Assembly (NCBI GenBank): GCA_045536965.1
Contig: JAZSON010000029.1
Location: 1 to 64,000, forward strand
Source: UBA5448 sp045536965
Lineage (GTDB): Bacteria > Bacillota > Clostridia > Oscillospirales > SIG627
Length of the DNA: 64,000 bases
Direction of reading: 5' to 3'
Of this stretch, positions 17,399 through 25,454 are shown piece by piece (positions within the stretch are counted from its first letter, which is position 1; each line of letters starts with the position of its first letter). The notes beneath the pieces are model-generated. The model had not been told where the DNA came from. It searched no databases and was given only the letters and a program-made list of their open reading frames with translations. Both the position numbers and the translations under genes were made by a program.

Positions 17399-17781
17399 GG
17401 TTTTGTCAATTCCTCCACAAAGGAAAACAGCTGTTTCATGATGGGCAGACAGAAGAGCAAAATGGTCACGCGTCCCGCCAGTTCGACTTTGCCTGCCAAA
17501 GCGATTTCGCCCACATCGCGGCAAATGTCGGCGGTGGTTGCGGTCAGTATGGCTACACCCGTTGCTTTGAGTACCAAGGTGAAATACGGTTCATAAGGAT
17601 TGTTTGTGTAAAAGGCGGTGAAAGTGTCGGCGATGGAAGTGAACTGTCCGAGAACGGGGAGAAGCAAAAGCAAACTGCCTGCCGCTACAACGGCGGGGGC
17701 ATAGGCAGGAGAAAAATGCTTGACCAAAACGGCAGCGATGCAAATGCATAGGGCGGCGCCGCAAAGGGTGAGTATGTTCAT
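17395..17781 (-). CDS. spoIIIAD: Stage III sporulation protein AD
   Basis: A 128 aa membrane protein with about four helices (NILTLCGAALCICIAAVLVK; YAPAVVAAGSLLLLLPVL). It begins inside the spoIIIAC stop (ATGA overlap). Part of the SpoIIIA channel of the engulfed forespore. Confidence 0.92.
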   Translation of the reverse strand: MNILTLCGAALCICIAAVLVKHFSPAYAPAVVAAGSLLLLLPVLGQFTSIADTFTAFYTNNPYEPYFTLVLKATGVAILTATTADICRDVGEIALAGKVELAGRVTILLFCLPIMKQLFSFVEELTKP

Positions 17782-17972
17782 AGTCCGAAGGTGTGGCGAA
17801 TGGTGGAGAAGAGGGTGTCCATGCTGTCTAAAAGCAGGAAGAGTACAAGTAAAATGCCGGCAACCGAAACAAAGGTAGCCTGTTCGTCTTTGCCGGTGCT
17901 GCGTAGTATTTGACAAACCACCGCGACCAATAGGCCGATTCCGGCGATTTTCAGGATCAGACTGATATCCAC
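17778..17972 (-). CDS. spoIIIAC: Stage III sporulation protein AC
   Basis: A 64 aa protein of two membrane helices (ILKIAGIGLLVAVVCQIL and AGILLVLFLLLDSM), of normal length for the family, between spoIIIAB and spoIIIAD. Confidence 0.93.
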   Translation of the reverse strand: MDISLILKIAGIGLLVAVVCQILRSTGKDEQATFVSVAGILLVLFLLLDSMDTLFSTIRHTFGL

Positions 17973-17984
17973 AATTCCTCTCCT

Positions 17985-18488
17985 TTATATTAAGATGAGA
18001 AGGGTGCAACCGCCGATAAGAAATCCTAAAGAGCGACTTAATTTTTGACGCGCAGGCAGACGGGTACGCTTTTCGGCGGCGATGTGTTCAAGGCGGCGTA
18101 TGCAAAGTTCGCATTCGGCATGCTGTCGTTCCATAGATACTTTGCCGAGTCCTGCGGCGAAATCACAAAGAATTTTACGGGCTTCGCTGTCAAGTGTCAG
18201 TTTGGCTTCTTTGGACCTAAGCCCTTGGGTCAGGATGGATTCGCTGCCAACGGGCAGTTTGCGCAAAAGCGGAAGAAAGCCGTTTTTTTCAAGGGATGGA
18301 TGGGTGAAACCCAAGAAAATATCCACTTGTTTTTTGAGGGAGAAGGAAATGGCATAATCGATTTCGCGCACCAGAGCAATAAAGCCTTCCAGCTCAAAAA
18401 CCTCTTTTTTGGCATAACTTGAAAAACGAACTCCCATATACATCGGACAAAAACATACAAGCAGCAACCCCGCGAGTTTCAAATGCAT
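17985..18488 (-). CDS. spoIIIAB: Stage III sporulation protein AB
   Basis: A 167 aa protein with an N-terminal helix (LAGLLLVCFCPMYMGV), a soluble alpha-helical middle resembling the GspF cytoplasmic domain, and a C-terminal helix (LGFLIGGCTLLILI). It overlaps the end of spoIIIAA by 10 bp. Confidence 0.92.
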   Translation of the reverse strand: MHLKLAGLLLVCFCPMYMGVRFSSYAKKEVFELEGFIALVREIDYAISFSLKKQVDIFLGFTHPSLEKNGFLPLLRKLPVGSESILTQGLRSKEAKLTLDSEARKILCDFAAGLGKVSMERQHAECELCIRRLEHIAAEKRTRLPARQKLSRSLGFLIGGCTLLILI

Positions 18489-19390
18489 ACCTCGCGATAG
18501 TCTGTTTTCATCAGCCCGTTTACCCGCGACAATATAAGAAAGTGGGAGAAAACATTATGTTCGATGAGTCTTTTGATGGGAGGGCGGTTGAGAAGCTCGG
18601 CGGGCGTGGAGGCGTGCGCGGTGGCAACCAAGGGCACGCCTGCATTTTGGACGGCGAGAATGGCATCCACATCATCCTGACCGCCGATCTCATCACAGAG
18701 AATAACATCGGGGGATAATGTGCGCACGGCTATTTCCATACCATCGGGCTTGGAGTATCCTGAAAGTAGATCCAGCATGCCCGCGCGCAGGAGAGCGGGA
18801 GAACCCGGCGGCAATATTTCACGGCGCTCGTCAACGAGAGCGACTTTTCGCGGCGGGACGTTTTCGCCTGCTGAAAGGCGGAGGGCAAAGTCTCGCAAGA
18901 GGGTGGTTTTGCCTACCCCGGGCGGCGAAAGTATGAGAATGGAATGGGGGAATGTGAAGACTCTTAAAAGAGGGTCTGCGGCGCCGTGAACATCGTGCGG
19001 AAGACGAATGTTGAGCGAAAAACAATTGCCGATGGCCGAGAGTTTTCCGTTCGTGTAGACGGCATCACCGCATATTCCGACGCGAATTCCTTCGGGGGTG
19101 ATCAGATAGCCGCGGCAGACGGTTGGCATGTGCCGATAAACCGAGCCTTCGCAAAGATTTCCGAAAAGGTAAGACATATCCTCTTCTTCGATGCGGATTG
19201 CATCACGCATGTGACAGCGTCTGCCGACGGGCGAAAGAAAAAAGGTTTCATTGTATGTGGAAAAGGCCAAAGGGAGATTACGTCGCAAACGGATTTCGCA
19301 GAGTGCATCTTTGAGAGGCGCGGGAAGCGCTGTGATGGTGCGGGACAGACGGGTAGGAAAATAAGGGATCAGTGCGTTTAAGCTGTTCAT
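18479..19390 (-). CDS. spoIIIAA: Stage III sporulation protein AA, secretion-type ATPase
   Basis: ATPase thought to power the SpoIIIA-SpoIIQ apparatus, related to type II/IV secretion ATPases; 303 aa. Walker A is SPPGVGKTTLLRDFA, Walker B PDVILCDEIGG, followed by ATAHASTPAELLNRP. The start at 19390 follows GGTGGTG; a 42-residue upstream extension has no family match. First gene of the complete AA-AH operon. Confidence 0.95.
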   Translation of the reverse strand: MNSLNALIPYFPTRLSRTITALPAPLKDALCEIRLRRNLPLAFSTYNETFFLSPVGRRCHMRDAIRIEEEDMSYLFGNLCEGSVYRHMPTVCRGYLITPEGIRVGICGDAVYTNGKLSAIGNCFSLNIRLPHDVHGAADPLLRVFTFPHSILILSPPGVGKTTLLRDFALRLSAGENVPPRKVALVDERREILPPGSPALLRAGMLDLLSGYSKPDGMEIAVRTLSPDVILCDEIGGQDDVDAILAVQNAGVPLVATAHASTPAELLNRPPIKRLIEHNVFSHFLILSRVNGLMKTDYREVCI

Positions 19391-19509
19391 TGAAACACCA
19401 CCTTCGTCTGTCGGATTGATACAGTATATTGATGGCCGAGGGAGAATAGTACAAATCTGCGGATTTGAATACATTTTTTCGCCATGGTAAAAATAATGAT
19501 AAAAAACAC

Positions 19510-19539
19510 TTGACAAGGAGATTTGTTTTGTGTTATACT
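19510..19539 (+). promoter_or_regulatory. Promoter of the rpmG-secE-nusG operon
   Basis: TTGACA (19510-19515) and TATACT (19534-19539), 18 bp spacer. The predicted start site is near 19546, leaving a leader of about 95 nt. Confidence 0.75.
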
Positions 19540-19545
19540 GCTGTT

Positions 19546-19600
19546 ACCTCTCGGAGGTCTTTTTTTGTGGCGTAAAAGCGATGCCACTGCCGCGAGAGGG
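19546..19600 (+). promoter_or_regulatory. Structured leader before rpmG
   Basis: ACCTC-TCG-GAGGT (19546-19558) with seven T after it, a second hairpin GTGGC/GCCAC (19567-19587), and a downstream CGAGAGG (19592-19598) that could pair with CCTCTCG of the first hairpin. The two pairings exclude each other, as in attenuators, but the first hairpin lies almost on the transcription start. Confidence 0.35.
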
Positions 19601-19640
19601 AGGTACGTATAGTGCATAACAAATAACGGAGGTGCCGAAC

Positions 19641-19799
19641 ATGAAAGGAATCAGATCTAGAATCACACTCGCCTGCTCTGAATGCAAACAGAGAAACTAC
19701 GACACGGTCAAAAACAAGAAAAATGACCCCGACAGACTTGAAATGAACAAGTACTGCCCGTTCTGCCGCAAACACACCCTTCACAAGGAAACGAAGTAA
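19641..19799 (+). CDS. rpmG: 50S ribosomal protein L33
   Basis: A 52 aa protein reading MKGIRSRITLACSEC, NYDTVKNKKNDPDR and CPFCRKHTLHKETK. Both CxxC pairs are present, so this is the zinc-binding L33 form. GGAGGTG precedes the ATG. It stands first in the secE-nusG operon, the usual place in Firmicutes. Confidence 0.96.
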   Translation: MKGIRSRITLACSECKQRNYDTVKNKKNDPDRLEMNKYCPFCRKHTLHKETK

Positions 19800-19831
19800 T
19801 CCGGCTCTTTGTACAGAGAGGAGGCAACCCC

Positions 19832-20053
19832 ATGGCAACTGAAAAAGTTAAGAAACCCGGCATATTCTCAAGAATTGTCCAGTTTTTCCGTAACTACAAG
19901 AGTGAAGTCAGAAAGATCACTTGGTCTTCCAAAAAAGATGTTATCAAGAATACGGCTGTTTGTTTGGTCGTTCTTGCAGCAACCGCTGCGGTCATCTTTC
20001 TGCTTGACTTTGGTGCAAGTAAAATCATTGACCTTTTAGGTAAAATTGCGTAA
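19832..20053 (+). CDS. secE: Preprotein translocase subunit SecE
   Basis: A 73 aa single-span subunit of SecYEG. It has the conserved amphipathic stretch FFRNYKSEVRKITWSSKKDV and one membrane helix (CLVVLAATAAVIFLLDFGA). Confidence 0.96.
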   Translation: MATEKVKKPGIFSRIVQFFRNYKSEVRKITWSSKKDVIKNTAVCLVVLAATAAVIFLLDFGASKIIDLLGKIA

Positions 20054-20069
20054 GAAAGGTGTTTCCGAT

Positions 20070-20609
20070 ATGAGTATGCAAACCGAAAACGCCACTCCCC
20101 ATTGGTACGTAGTCCATACCTATTCCGGTTATGAGAACCGAGTAGCCACCAATTTGGAAAAGATTGTAGAAAACAGAAAAATGGGTCATTTGATCCTTGC
20201 GGTCAAAATCCCTACCGAAAAGGTGGTATCGCCTGACGGAGATAACAAGGAAGAGGAAAGAAAACTTTTTCCGAGTTATGTTCTTGTTAAAATGGTGATG
20301 AATGATGAAACATGGCACGTCGTTCGTAATACAAGCGGCGTTACAGGTTTTGTCGGACCTGGGTCGCAACCTGTTGTTTTGACCGATGAAGAAGTGGAAG
20401 CACTTGGTGTTGAAACTGTAGTCGTCGCTCTCAAATATCAGGTGGGCGATGTCGTCAAGGTCATCGGCGGTGCCTTGAAAGGGCACATCGATTCTGCGGT
20501 GGTCGAAGAAATTTCTTCCGACAGCAAGACGGTAAAAGTATCCGCTTCTCTTTACGGCAGAAAAACTTCTATCGAGCTTGATTCTGCTTGGATCGAAAAA
20601 GTGGATTGA
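20070..20609 (+). CDS. nusG: Transcription antitermination factor NusG
   Basis: A 179 aa elongation factor. The NGN domain begins HWYVVHTYSGYENRVATNLE and includes FPSYVLVKMVMND and VRNTSGVTGFVG; the C-terminal KOW domain has GDVVKVIGGALKGH. The ATG at 20070 is preferred over an ATG two codons later and over an upstream start inside the spacer. Confidence 0.97.
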   Translation: MSMQTENATPHWYVVHTYSGYENRVATNLEKIVENRKMGHLILAVKIPTEKVVSPDGDNKEEERKLFPSYVLVKMVMNDETWHVVRNTSGVTGFVGPGSQPVVLTDEEVEALGVETVVVALKYQVGDVVKVIGGALKGHIDSAVVEEISSDSKTVKVSASLYGRKTSIELDSAWIEKVD

Positions 20610-20667
20610 AACCACACAACATTCAATAATTTAATTTAGGATTTATTACCCGTTTAAACGGCTGATA

Positions 20668-20757
20668 AATTGCGAGTAGGAGATCGTGCGCCGTGTCTTG
20701 TCATCGCGGTAAGCGCCTGCTCGACGAACGTGGGAGGGACAATGTCCCGAATCTTTT
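20668..20757 (+). promoter_or_regulatory. Candidate L1-binding autoregulatory leader of rplKA
   Basis: The 171 bp gap between nusG and rplK holds GCGAGTAGGAGATCG and, 50 nt later, GAACGTGGGAGGGAC with a GGGAC/GTCCC hairpin. The pair TAGGA...GTGGGAG resembles the L1 site of 23S rRNA, and L1 represses its own operon through such a mimic in other bacteria. Folding was done by eye only. Confidence 0.45.
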
Positions 20758-20780
20758 TACCACAACGGAGGTGTATTGAA

Positions 20781-21206
20781 ATGGCAAAAAAAATCGTAGC
20801 GTATGTAAAACTCCAGCTGCCCGCCGGCAAAGCAATGCCCGGTCCTCCCGTAGGTCCTGCTCTGGGTCAGCACGGTGTAGCCATCCCGAACTTTACCAAA
20901 GAGTTCAATGAGCGCACCAAAAACGATATGGGCTTGATTATCCCTGTCGTTATTACCATCTTCTCTGACCGTTCCTTTACCTTTATCACCAAAACTCCTC
21001 CCGCTGCTGTTCTGATTAAGAAAGCTTGCGGTATCGAAAGCGGCTCTGCTGTTCCCCAAAAGGACAAGGTCGCCAAGATCACCAAAGAGCAGGTTCAGAA
21101 GATTGCGGAACAAAAAATGGTCGACTTGAATGCCGCTTCGGTCGAAGCAGCCATGAGTATGATTGCAGGCACAGCGCGCTCTATGGGCGTTGTTGTCGTT
21201 GACTGA
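20781..21206 (+). CDS. rplK: 50S ribosomal protein L11
   Basis: A 141 aa protein starting MAKKIVAYVKLQLPAGKAMP, with the N-terminal factor-binding domain (PGPPVGPALGQHGV) and the RNA-binding C-terminal domain (IAGTARSMGVVV). CGGAGGTG lies upstream of the ATG at 20781. Confidence 0.97.
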   Translation: MAKKIVAYVKLQLPAGKAMPGPPVGPALGQHGVAIPNFTKEFNERTKNDMGLIIPVVITIFSDRSFTFITKTPPAAVLIKKACGIESGSAVPQKDKVAKITKEQVQKIAEQKMVDLNAASVEAAMSMIAGTARSMGVVVVD

Positions 21207-21220
21207 GGAGGAAAAGGCAA

Positions 21221-21913
21221 ATGAAAAGAGGAAAGAATTATAAGGCAAGCATTGCCCTTTATGACAAGGCCAAACAGTACGATGTAAACGAAGCACTTGC
21301 AACTGTTTGCCAAACTGCGAAAGCAAAATTTGATGAAACCGTGGAAGTTCACGTTCGTTTGGGCGTTGACTCCCGTCACGCTGATCAACAGGTTCGTGGT
21401 GCCGTGGTTCTCCCCAATGGTACAGGTAAAACCGTCCGTACCCTCGTATTTGCAAAAGGCGACAACGCCAAAGCAGCTGAGGAAGCAGGCAGTGATTTCG
21501 TCGGAGCTGAAGATCTCGTTGAAAAGATCCAAAAAGAAAACTGGTTTGATTTTGACATCATCATTGCTACCCCCGACATGATGGGTATCATCGGTCGTCT
21601 CGGTAAAGTGCTCGGTCCCAAAGGTTTGATGCCGAACCCCAAGGCCGGTACCGTTACCATGGACGTTGCAAAGGCTGTCAAAGAAGCCAAAGCCGGTAAG
21701 ATCGAATACCGTCTTGACAAGACCAATATTATTCACTGTCCCATTGGTAAAGCTTCCTTTGGTGATCAGAAGTTGATTGAAAACTTCGAAACCCTTCTCG
21801 GCGCTATCATCAAGGCTAAGCCCGCTGCCGCCAAAGGTCAGTATATTAAATCTTGTGTGGTTGCTTCCACCATGGGCCCCGGTGTAAAGATCAACGCCGC
21901 AAAATTAGGTTAA
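21221..21913 (+). CDS. rplA: 50S ribosomal protein L1
   Basis: A 230 aa L1-stalk protein, likely also the repressor acting on the leader upstream of rplK. Signature residues: RLGVDSRHADQQVRGAVVLP and IIGRLGKVLGPKGLMPNPKAG. Cotranscribed with rplK (14 bp gap). Confidence 0.97.
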   Translation: MKRGKNYKASIALYDKAKQYDVNEALATVCQTAKAKFDETVEVHVRLGVDSRHADQQVRGAVVLPNGTGKTVRTLVFAKGDNAKAAEEAGSDFVGAEDLVEKIQKENWFDFDIIIATPDMMGIIGRLGKVLGPKGLMPNPKAGTVTMDVAKAVKEAKAGKIEYRLDKTNIIHCPIGKASFGDQKLIENFETLLGAIIKAKPAAAKGQYIKSCVVASTMGPGVKINAAKLG

Positions 21914-21975
21914 TCGTACTTCGCGGGCAAACCCATTGGGTTTGCCCGCAATTATTATGTCTATGGAGGATTATT

Positions 21976-23355
21976 ATGGAATTTTTAGGCATTTCCTTTG
22001 ACGTTCCCCATCGCGCTCCTCTTGATCCCAATTTTATGCCCTTTGGCTTGTTCTCTCGAGCATTTTTGAAAACTGCCAAAGCACCTCTTGCCATTGCAGT
22101 TGAAGCTCCCAACGGTTCTGTCAGTATCTATGAAACTAAGGTGCATGGTACCGATGAAATGCACGCCGCCGATATTTATTATGTCGAACGTGTTGTAAAG
22201 TGTTTGCTTTGGATGCGCGGTGGATATAAGATTTCGATTTGCGGCAACGACGACATTGCTGCGGCAGTTGCAGCTGCCTATTCGCCAAGCGGTTCCCGTT
22301 CTTTTGACTATGATTTCATGTCTCGCGTTTACGAAAGACCTCTTGAGGTTATTTCGTTGTCTTATGAGAATAAACCTGCCGAAAAATCCTTGGCTAAATC
22401 TGTCGGCCGTAACCTCAATGGTTGCCGTATTGGATTTGATGCGGGCGGAAGCGACCGAAAAGTTTCTGCCGTGATTGACGGTGAAACGGTTTATTCCGAA
22501 GAAACCATTTGGTTCCCCAAAACCAACGATGATCCGCAGTATCATATCGATGGAATCATCGATTCTTTCCGTAAGGCCGCTGCCAAAATGCCTCGCGTAG
22601 ACGGCATTGGTGTCAGCTCTGCGGGTGTTTATATTGATAATAAAACGCGCGTTGCTTCGCTCTTCTTGAAAGTGCCCGACGAAGCATTTGAAAGCAAGAT
22701 CAAAAATATTTATATAGATGCTGCCAAAATTTTCGGTGACATCCCTGTTGAAGTGTGCAACGACGGCGACGTAACTGCCCTCGCAGGAGCAATGAGTCTC
22801 GGTGATAACAGCGTTCTCGGCATAGCAATGGGTACCAGTGAGGCTGGCGGCTATGTGGATCCCAACGGTAACATTACCGGTTGGCTCAATGAACTTGCTT
22901 TTGTGCCCGTCGACGTACAACCCGGTGCTATGATGGATGAATGGTCGGGCGATATTGGTTGCGGTGTAAAATACTTCTCGCAGGATGCGGTTATTAAACT
23001 TTCTCCTGCAGCAGGCATTTCGCTGGATGAAACCATGAGTCCTGCTGAAAAACTTGCGTATGTACAGAAACTGATGAAAGATGGCGATCCCCGTCCTGTC
23101 GGTATTTATGAAACACTTGGCGTTTACCTTGGATACGGACTTGCACACTATGCGGATTATTACACCTTCCGTCATGTGCTTCTTCTTGGACGCGTTATGT
23201 CGGGTGAAGGCGGTGTGATCATGTACGAAAAAGCGATGGAAATTTTGAGAGAAGAGTATCCCGAACTCGCTTGCGAGCTTCACCTTCCCGATGAAAAAAC
23301 CCGTCGTGTCGGTCAATCTGCCGCTGCTGCAAGCTTGCCGATTGTTATTGCATAA
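21976..23355 (+). CDS. ROK-like ASKHA-family protein (putative sugar kinase)
   Basis: A 459 aa protein with an N-terminal region of about 145 residues that I do not recognise, followed by an ASKHA/ROK-like fold: phosphate loop CRIGFDAGGSDRKVSAV, IDGIGVSSAGVYIDN, VCNDGDVTALAGAMSL and IAMGTSEAGGYVD. A typical ROK ExGH zinc motif is not seen (GWLNELAFVPVD at that place), so kinase activity is uncertain. It lies 62 bp after rplA and is followed by the rplJL promoter, an unusual position within the ribosomal cluster. The start at 21976 follows TGGAGGA; the longer frame begins inside rplA. Confidence 0.7.
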   Translation: MEFLGISFDVPHRAPLDPNFMPFGLFSRAFLKTAKAPLAIAVEAPNGSVSIYETKVHGTDEMHAADIYYVERVVKCLLWMRGGYKISICGNDDIAAAVAAAYSPSGSRSFDYDFMSRVYERPLEVISLSYENKPAEKSLAKSVGRNLNGCRIGFDAGGSDRKVSAVIDGETVYSEETIWFPKTNDDPQYHIDGIIDSFRKAAAKMPRVDGIGVSSAGVYIDNKTRVASLFLKVPDEAFESKIKNIYIDAAKIFGDIPVEVCNDGDVTALAGAMSLGDNSVLGIAMGTSEAGGYVDPNGNITGWLNELAFVPVDVQPGAMMDEWSGDIGCGVKYFSQDAVIKLSPAAGISLDETMSPAEKLAYVQKLMKDGDPRPVGIYETLGVYLGYGLAHYADYYTFRHVLLLGRVMSGEGGVIMYEKAMEILREEYPELACELHLPDEKTRRVGQSAAAASLPIVIA

Positions 23356-23372
23356 TTTTTTTCCAAAAACAC

Positions 23373-23401
23373 TTGACAAAACAAAATTTATTTGATATAC
23401 T
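23373..23401 (+). promoter_or_regulatory. Promoter of rplJL
   Basis: TTGACA (23373-23378), 17 bp, TATACT (23396-23401). Confidence 0.8.
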
Positions 23402-23407
23402 TTTAGC

Positions 23408-23527
23408 ATCGATCCAAAGACAGTAGGTTCGTGTAAACGAGTAATGCTTGCCTACCGAGGAAAGACATTAAGTTCATTTTGAATTTTTATGCTCTTTTGT
23501 CGGTTTCGGCAAAAGAGCATTCTGTTT
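23408..23527 (+). promoter_or_regulatory. L10 (rplJ) leader with attenuator-like hairpin
   Basis: The leader contains CAAAGACAGTAGGTTCG and GCTTGCCTACCGAGG, the conserved pairing of the firmicute L10 leader, which binds the L10-L12 complex. Near its 3' end ATGCTCTTTTG and CAAAAGAGCAT (23490-23521) form a strong hairpin followed by a T-rich stretch, suited to transcription attenuation. Confidence 0.8.
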
Positions 23528-23558
23528 TAGATCAATCTGTAACAGGAGGTATTTGTTT

Positions 23559-24086
23559 ATGCCCAGTGCAAAGATTTTAGCGGAAAAACAGGCACAAGTT
23601 GCTGAATTGACGGAAAAGGTTAAATCTGCCGCTTCCGGTGTTCTTGTTAACTATGCCAAAACCACGGTCGAAGAAGATACCGTTCTCCGTCGGGAATTGA
23701 GAGGCGCCGGCATCGAATATGGTGTTTATAAAAACTCCATCCTTCGTTTTGTTTTCAATAACACCGGTCTGTCTGATATGAATGACAAGCTCGAGGGAAT
23801 GAGCGCTTTGGCAGTTTGCCAAGACGATCAGATCGCTCCTGCTCGTATTCTTGCAAAATTCTCCGAAGAGCATCCCAACTTTGAGATCAAAGGCGGTTTC
23901 TTTGATGGCCAGGCTATCTCGGTGGACAAAGTTGTTGCATTGTCCAAGTTGCCTTCCAAGGAAACTCTCATTGCTCAGTTGATGAGTGTCTTGAATGGCA
24001 GTGTTCAATCTCTTGCTTGCGTGCTCAAAGCTTATGTCGATAAGACTGAAGAAAATGGCGACGCAACTGCTCCCGCTGCTGAATAA
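23559..24086 (+). CDS. rplJ: 50S ribosomal protein L10
   Basis: A 175 aa protein with L10 motifs (KSAASGVLVNYAKTTVEED, LRRELRGAGIEYGVYKNSIL). AGGAGGT lies 8 bases before the ATG at 23559. Its C-terminal helix binds L7/L12. Confidence 0.95.
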   Translation: MPSAKILAEKQAQVAELTEKVKSAASGVLVNYAKTTVEEDTVLRRELRGAGIEYGVYKNSILRFVFNNTGLSDMNDKLEGMSALAVCQDDQIAPARILAKFSEEHPNFEIKGGFFDGQAISVDKVVALSKLPSKETLIAQLMSVLNGSVQSLACVLKAYVDKTEENGDATAPAAE

Positions 24087-24133
24087 GCAAAATAATTTTT
24101 ATTCATTTCATAAAGAATTTGGAGGATATGAAA

Positions 24134-24514
24134 ATGGCATCTGAAAAAATTACTGCAATTGTTGAAGAAATCAAAACTCTGACTGTTCTCGAAGTTTCCG
24201 AGCTTGTTAAGGAACTTGAAGAAGTATTCGGCGTTTCTGCCGCTGCTGTTGCTGTTGCTGCTGGCCCTGCTGCCGGTGCTGCTGCTCCCGCTGCTGAAGA
24301 AAAAACCGAATTCGACGTTATTCTCACCGCTTTCGGCGATGCGAAACTCAACGTTATCAAAGCTGTCCGTGGTATCACCGGTCTCGGCCTCGGCGAAGCC
24401 AAAGCTTTCGTCGAATCCTGCCCGAAGCCTGTTAAAGAAGGCGTTTCCAAGAGCGAAGCTGATGAAATCGCTAAAGCTCTTCAAGAAGCCGGCGCAACCG
24501 TCGAAATTAAATAA
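24134..24514 (+). CDS. rplL: 50S ribosomal protein L7/L12
   Basis: A 126 aa stalk protein: N-terminal dimerisation helices (ITAIVEEIKTLTVLEVSELV), an Ala-rich hinge and the C-terminal factor-binding domain (KLNVIKAVRGITGLGLGEAK). The ATG at 24134 has GGAGGA 7 bases upstream. A terminator follows; rpoB is not downstream. Confidence 0.97.
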   Translation: MASEKITAIVEEIKTLTVLEVSELVKELEEVFGVSAAAVAVAAGPAAGAAAPAAEEKTEFDVILTAFGDAKLNVIKAVRGITGLGLGEAKAFVESCPKPVKEGVSKSEADEIAKALQEAGATVEIK

Positions 24515-24529
24515 GTTTGATTTCATGAA

Positions 24530-24561
24530 AAATCGTGGTGAATTTTCACCACGATTTTTTT
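24530..24561 (+). terminator. Terminator after rplL
   Basis: AATCGTGGTGAA and TTCACCACGATT arms, then seven T. Confidence 0.88.
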
Positions 24562-24576
24562 ATGCTGATGTAATAA

Positions 24577-24611
24577 AACACGAGCTTGATTTTCAAGCTC
24601 GTGTTTTATGT
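24577..24611 (-). terminator. Terminator of the 24616 lipoprotein gene
   Basis: AAAACACGAGCTTGA and TCAAGCTCGTGTTTT arms, next to the minus-strand stop codon. Confidence 0.75.
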
Positions 24612-24615
24612 ATCG

Positions 24616-25347
24616 TTATTCTTGTTCGATAGTAGTGTTTGTGTAGATCAAGAGGCATTTTTCTTGAAGATTGCCTTGCTTGTCGAATACGATGTAGAGA
24701 TACCGGTTGTCATTGGAGGCGGCGGGGACATAACCTTCGGCGGTAAGTGTTTCGTATAACGCGGAGGTGTATCTCAACACTTTCTTGCCATTGATGTCTT
24801 CGCCGTATTGGGAGAGAATGGTTTTTGTGACATCGCTGCCTTTGTCGTTGTTAATACGCTGATACAGGGTGGCGTTGAACATGATTTTGAATTCACCGTT
24901 GTAGAAATCTTCTTCACTGCCGTAACCAAGTTCAATGAGCTTGTTAATGTAGGCGACGATTTCTTTTTCCGTGATGTCATTCATGGTGATCGAAATGCTG
25001 TTCTTTTTGCCCGATTTGGTTGCATAAGGAATAACCGATGTGACATATTTGGATGCAACGGGGAGATCAACGGTGTCCCACAATTCCAAATATTCGGGGC
25101 TGCCATCCGCATTGTATTTCTCGAGATAGTCGAGCATGTCGATCTTTTCGGCAGCCTGCTTGTATTCATCGCTGTCCTCGTCTGCGCTATCTAAAATGGA
25201 TTGCAAGGAATCACGCGATTCGGTGACTTTGTAGGGCCATTGTGTCAGAATATCAAGGTTTAAAAGCTCATCGACATTGGTGGCGCCGCAGGAAACAAGC
25301 GGGAGAATGAAAGCAAATGTTAATAGAAAGAGTGCGATTTTTTTCAT
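24616..25347 (-). CDS. Putative lipoprotein of unknown function
   Basis: A 243 aa protein with a lipoprotein signal peptide ending in LPLVSC. The mature part is mixed alpha/beta and acidic. No catalytic motif is seen and I do not recognise the family. Monocistronic, with its own terminator. The start at 25347 gives a clean signal peptide (MKKIALFLLTFAF). Confidence 0.7.
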   Translation of the reverse strand: MKKIALFLLTFAFILPLVSCGATNVDELLNLDILTQWPYKVTESRDSLQSILDSADEDSDEYKQAAEKIDMLDYLEKYNADGSPEYLELWDTVDLPVASKYVTSVIPYATKSGKKNSISITMNDITEKEIVAYINKLIELGYGSEEDFYNGEFKIMFNATLYQRINNDKGSDVTKTILSQYGEDINGKKVLRYTSALYETLTAEGYVPAASNDNRYLYIVFDKQGNLQEKCLLIYTNTTIEQE

Positions 25348-25454
25348 AAAAATCCTCCGAAGATAAATCATAAGGATATTTTAGCAAACCAAAGATGTTT
25401 TGTCCATGGCAAGTTTACACAAAATATATTGGTTTGGTTTGGAGAAAACGTCAA

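Noticed and set aside
21985..23409. Long minus-strand frame opposite the ROK-like gene (also 28203-29264 opposite the oxidoreductase and 20757-21455 opposite rplK)
   Set aside because: Antisense shadows of well-supported genes; no family features and no ribosome binding site.
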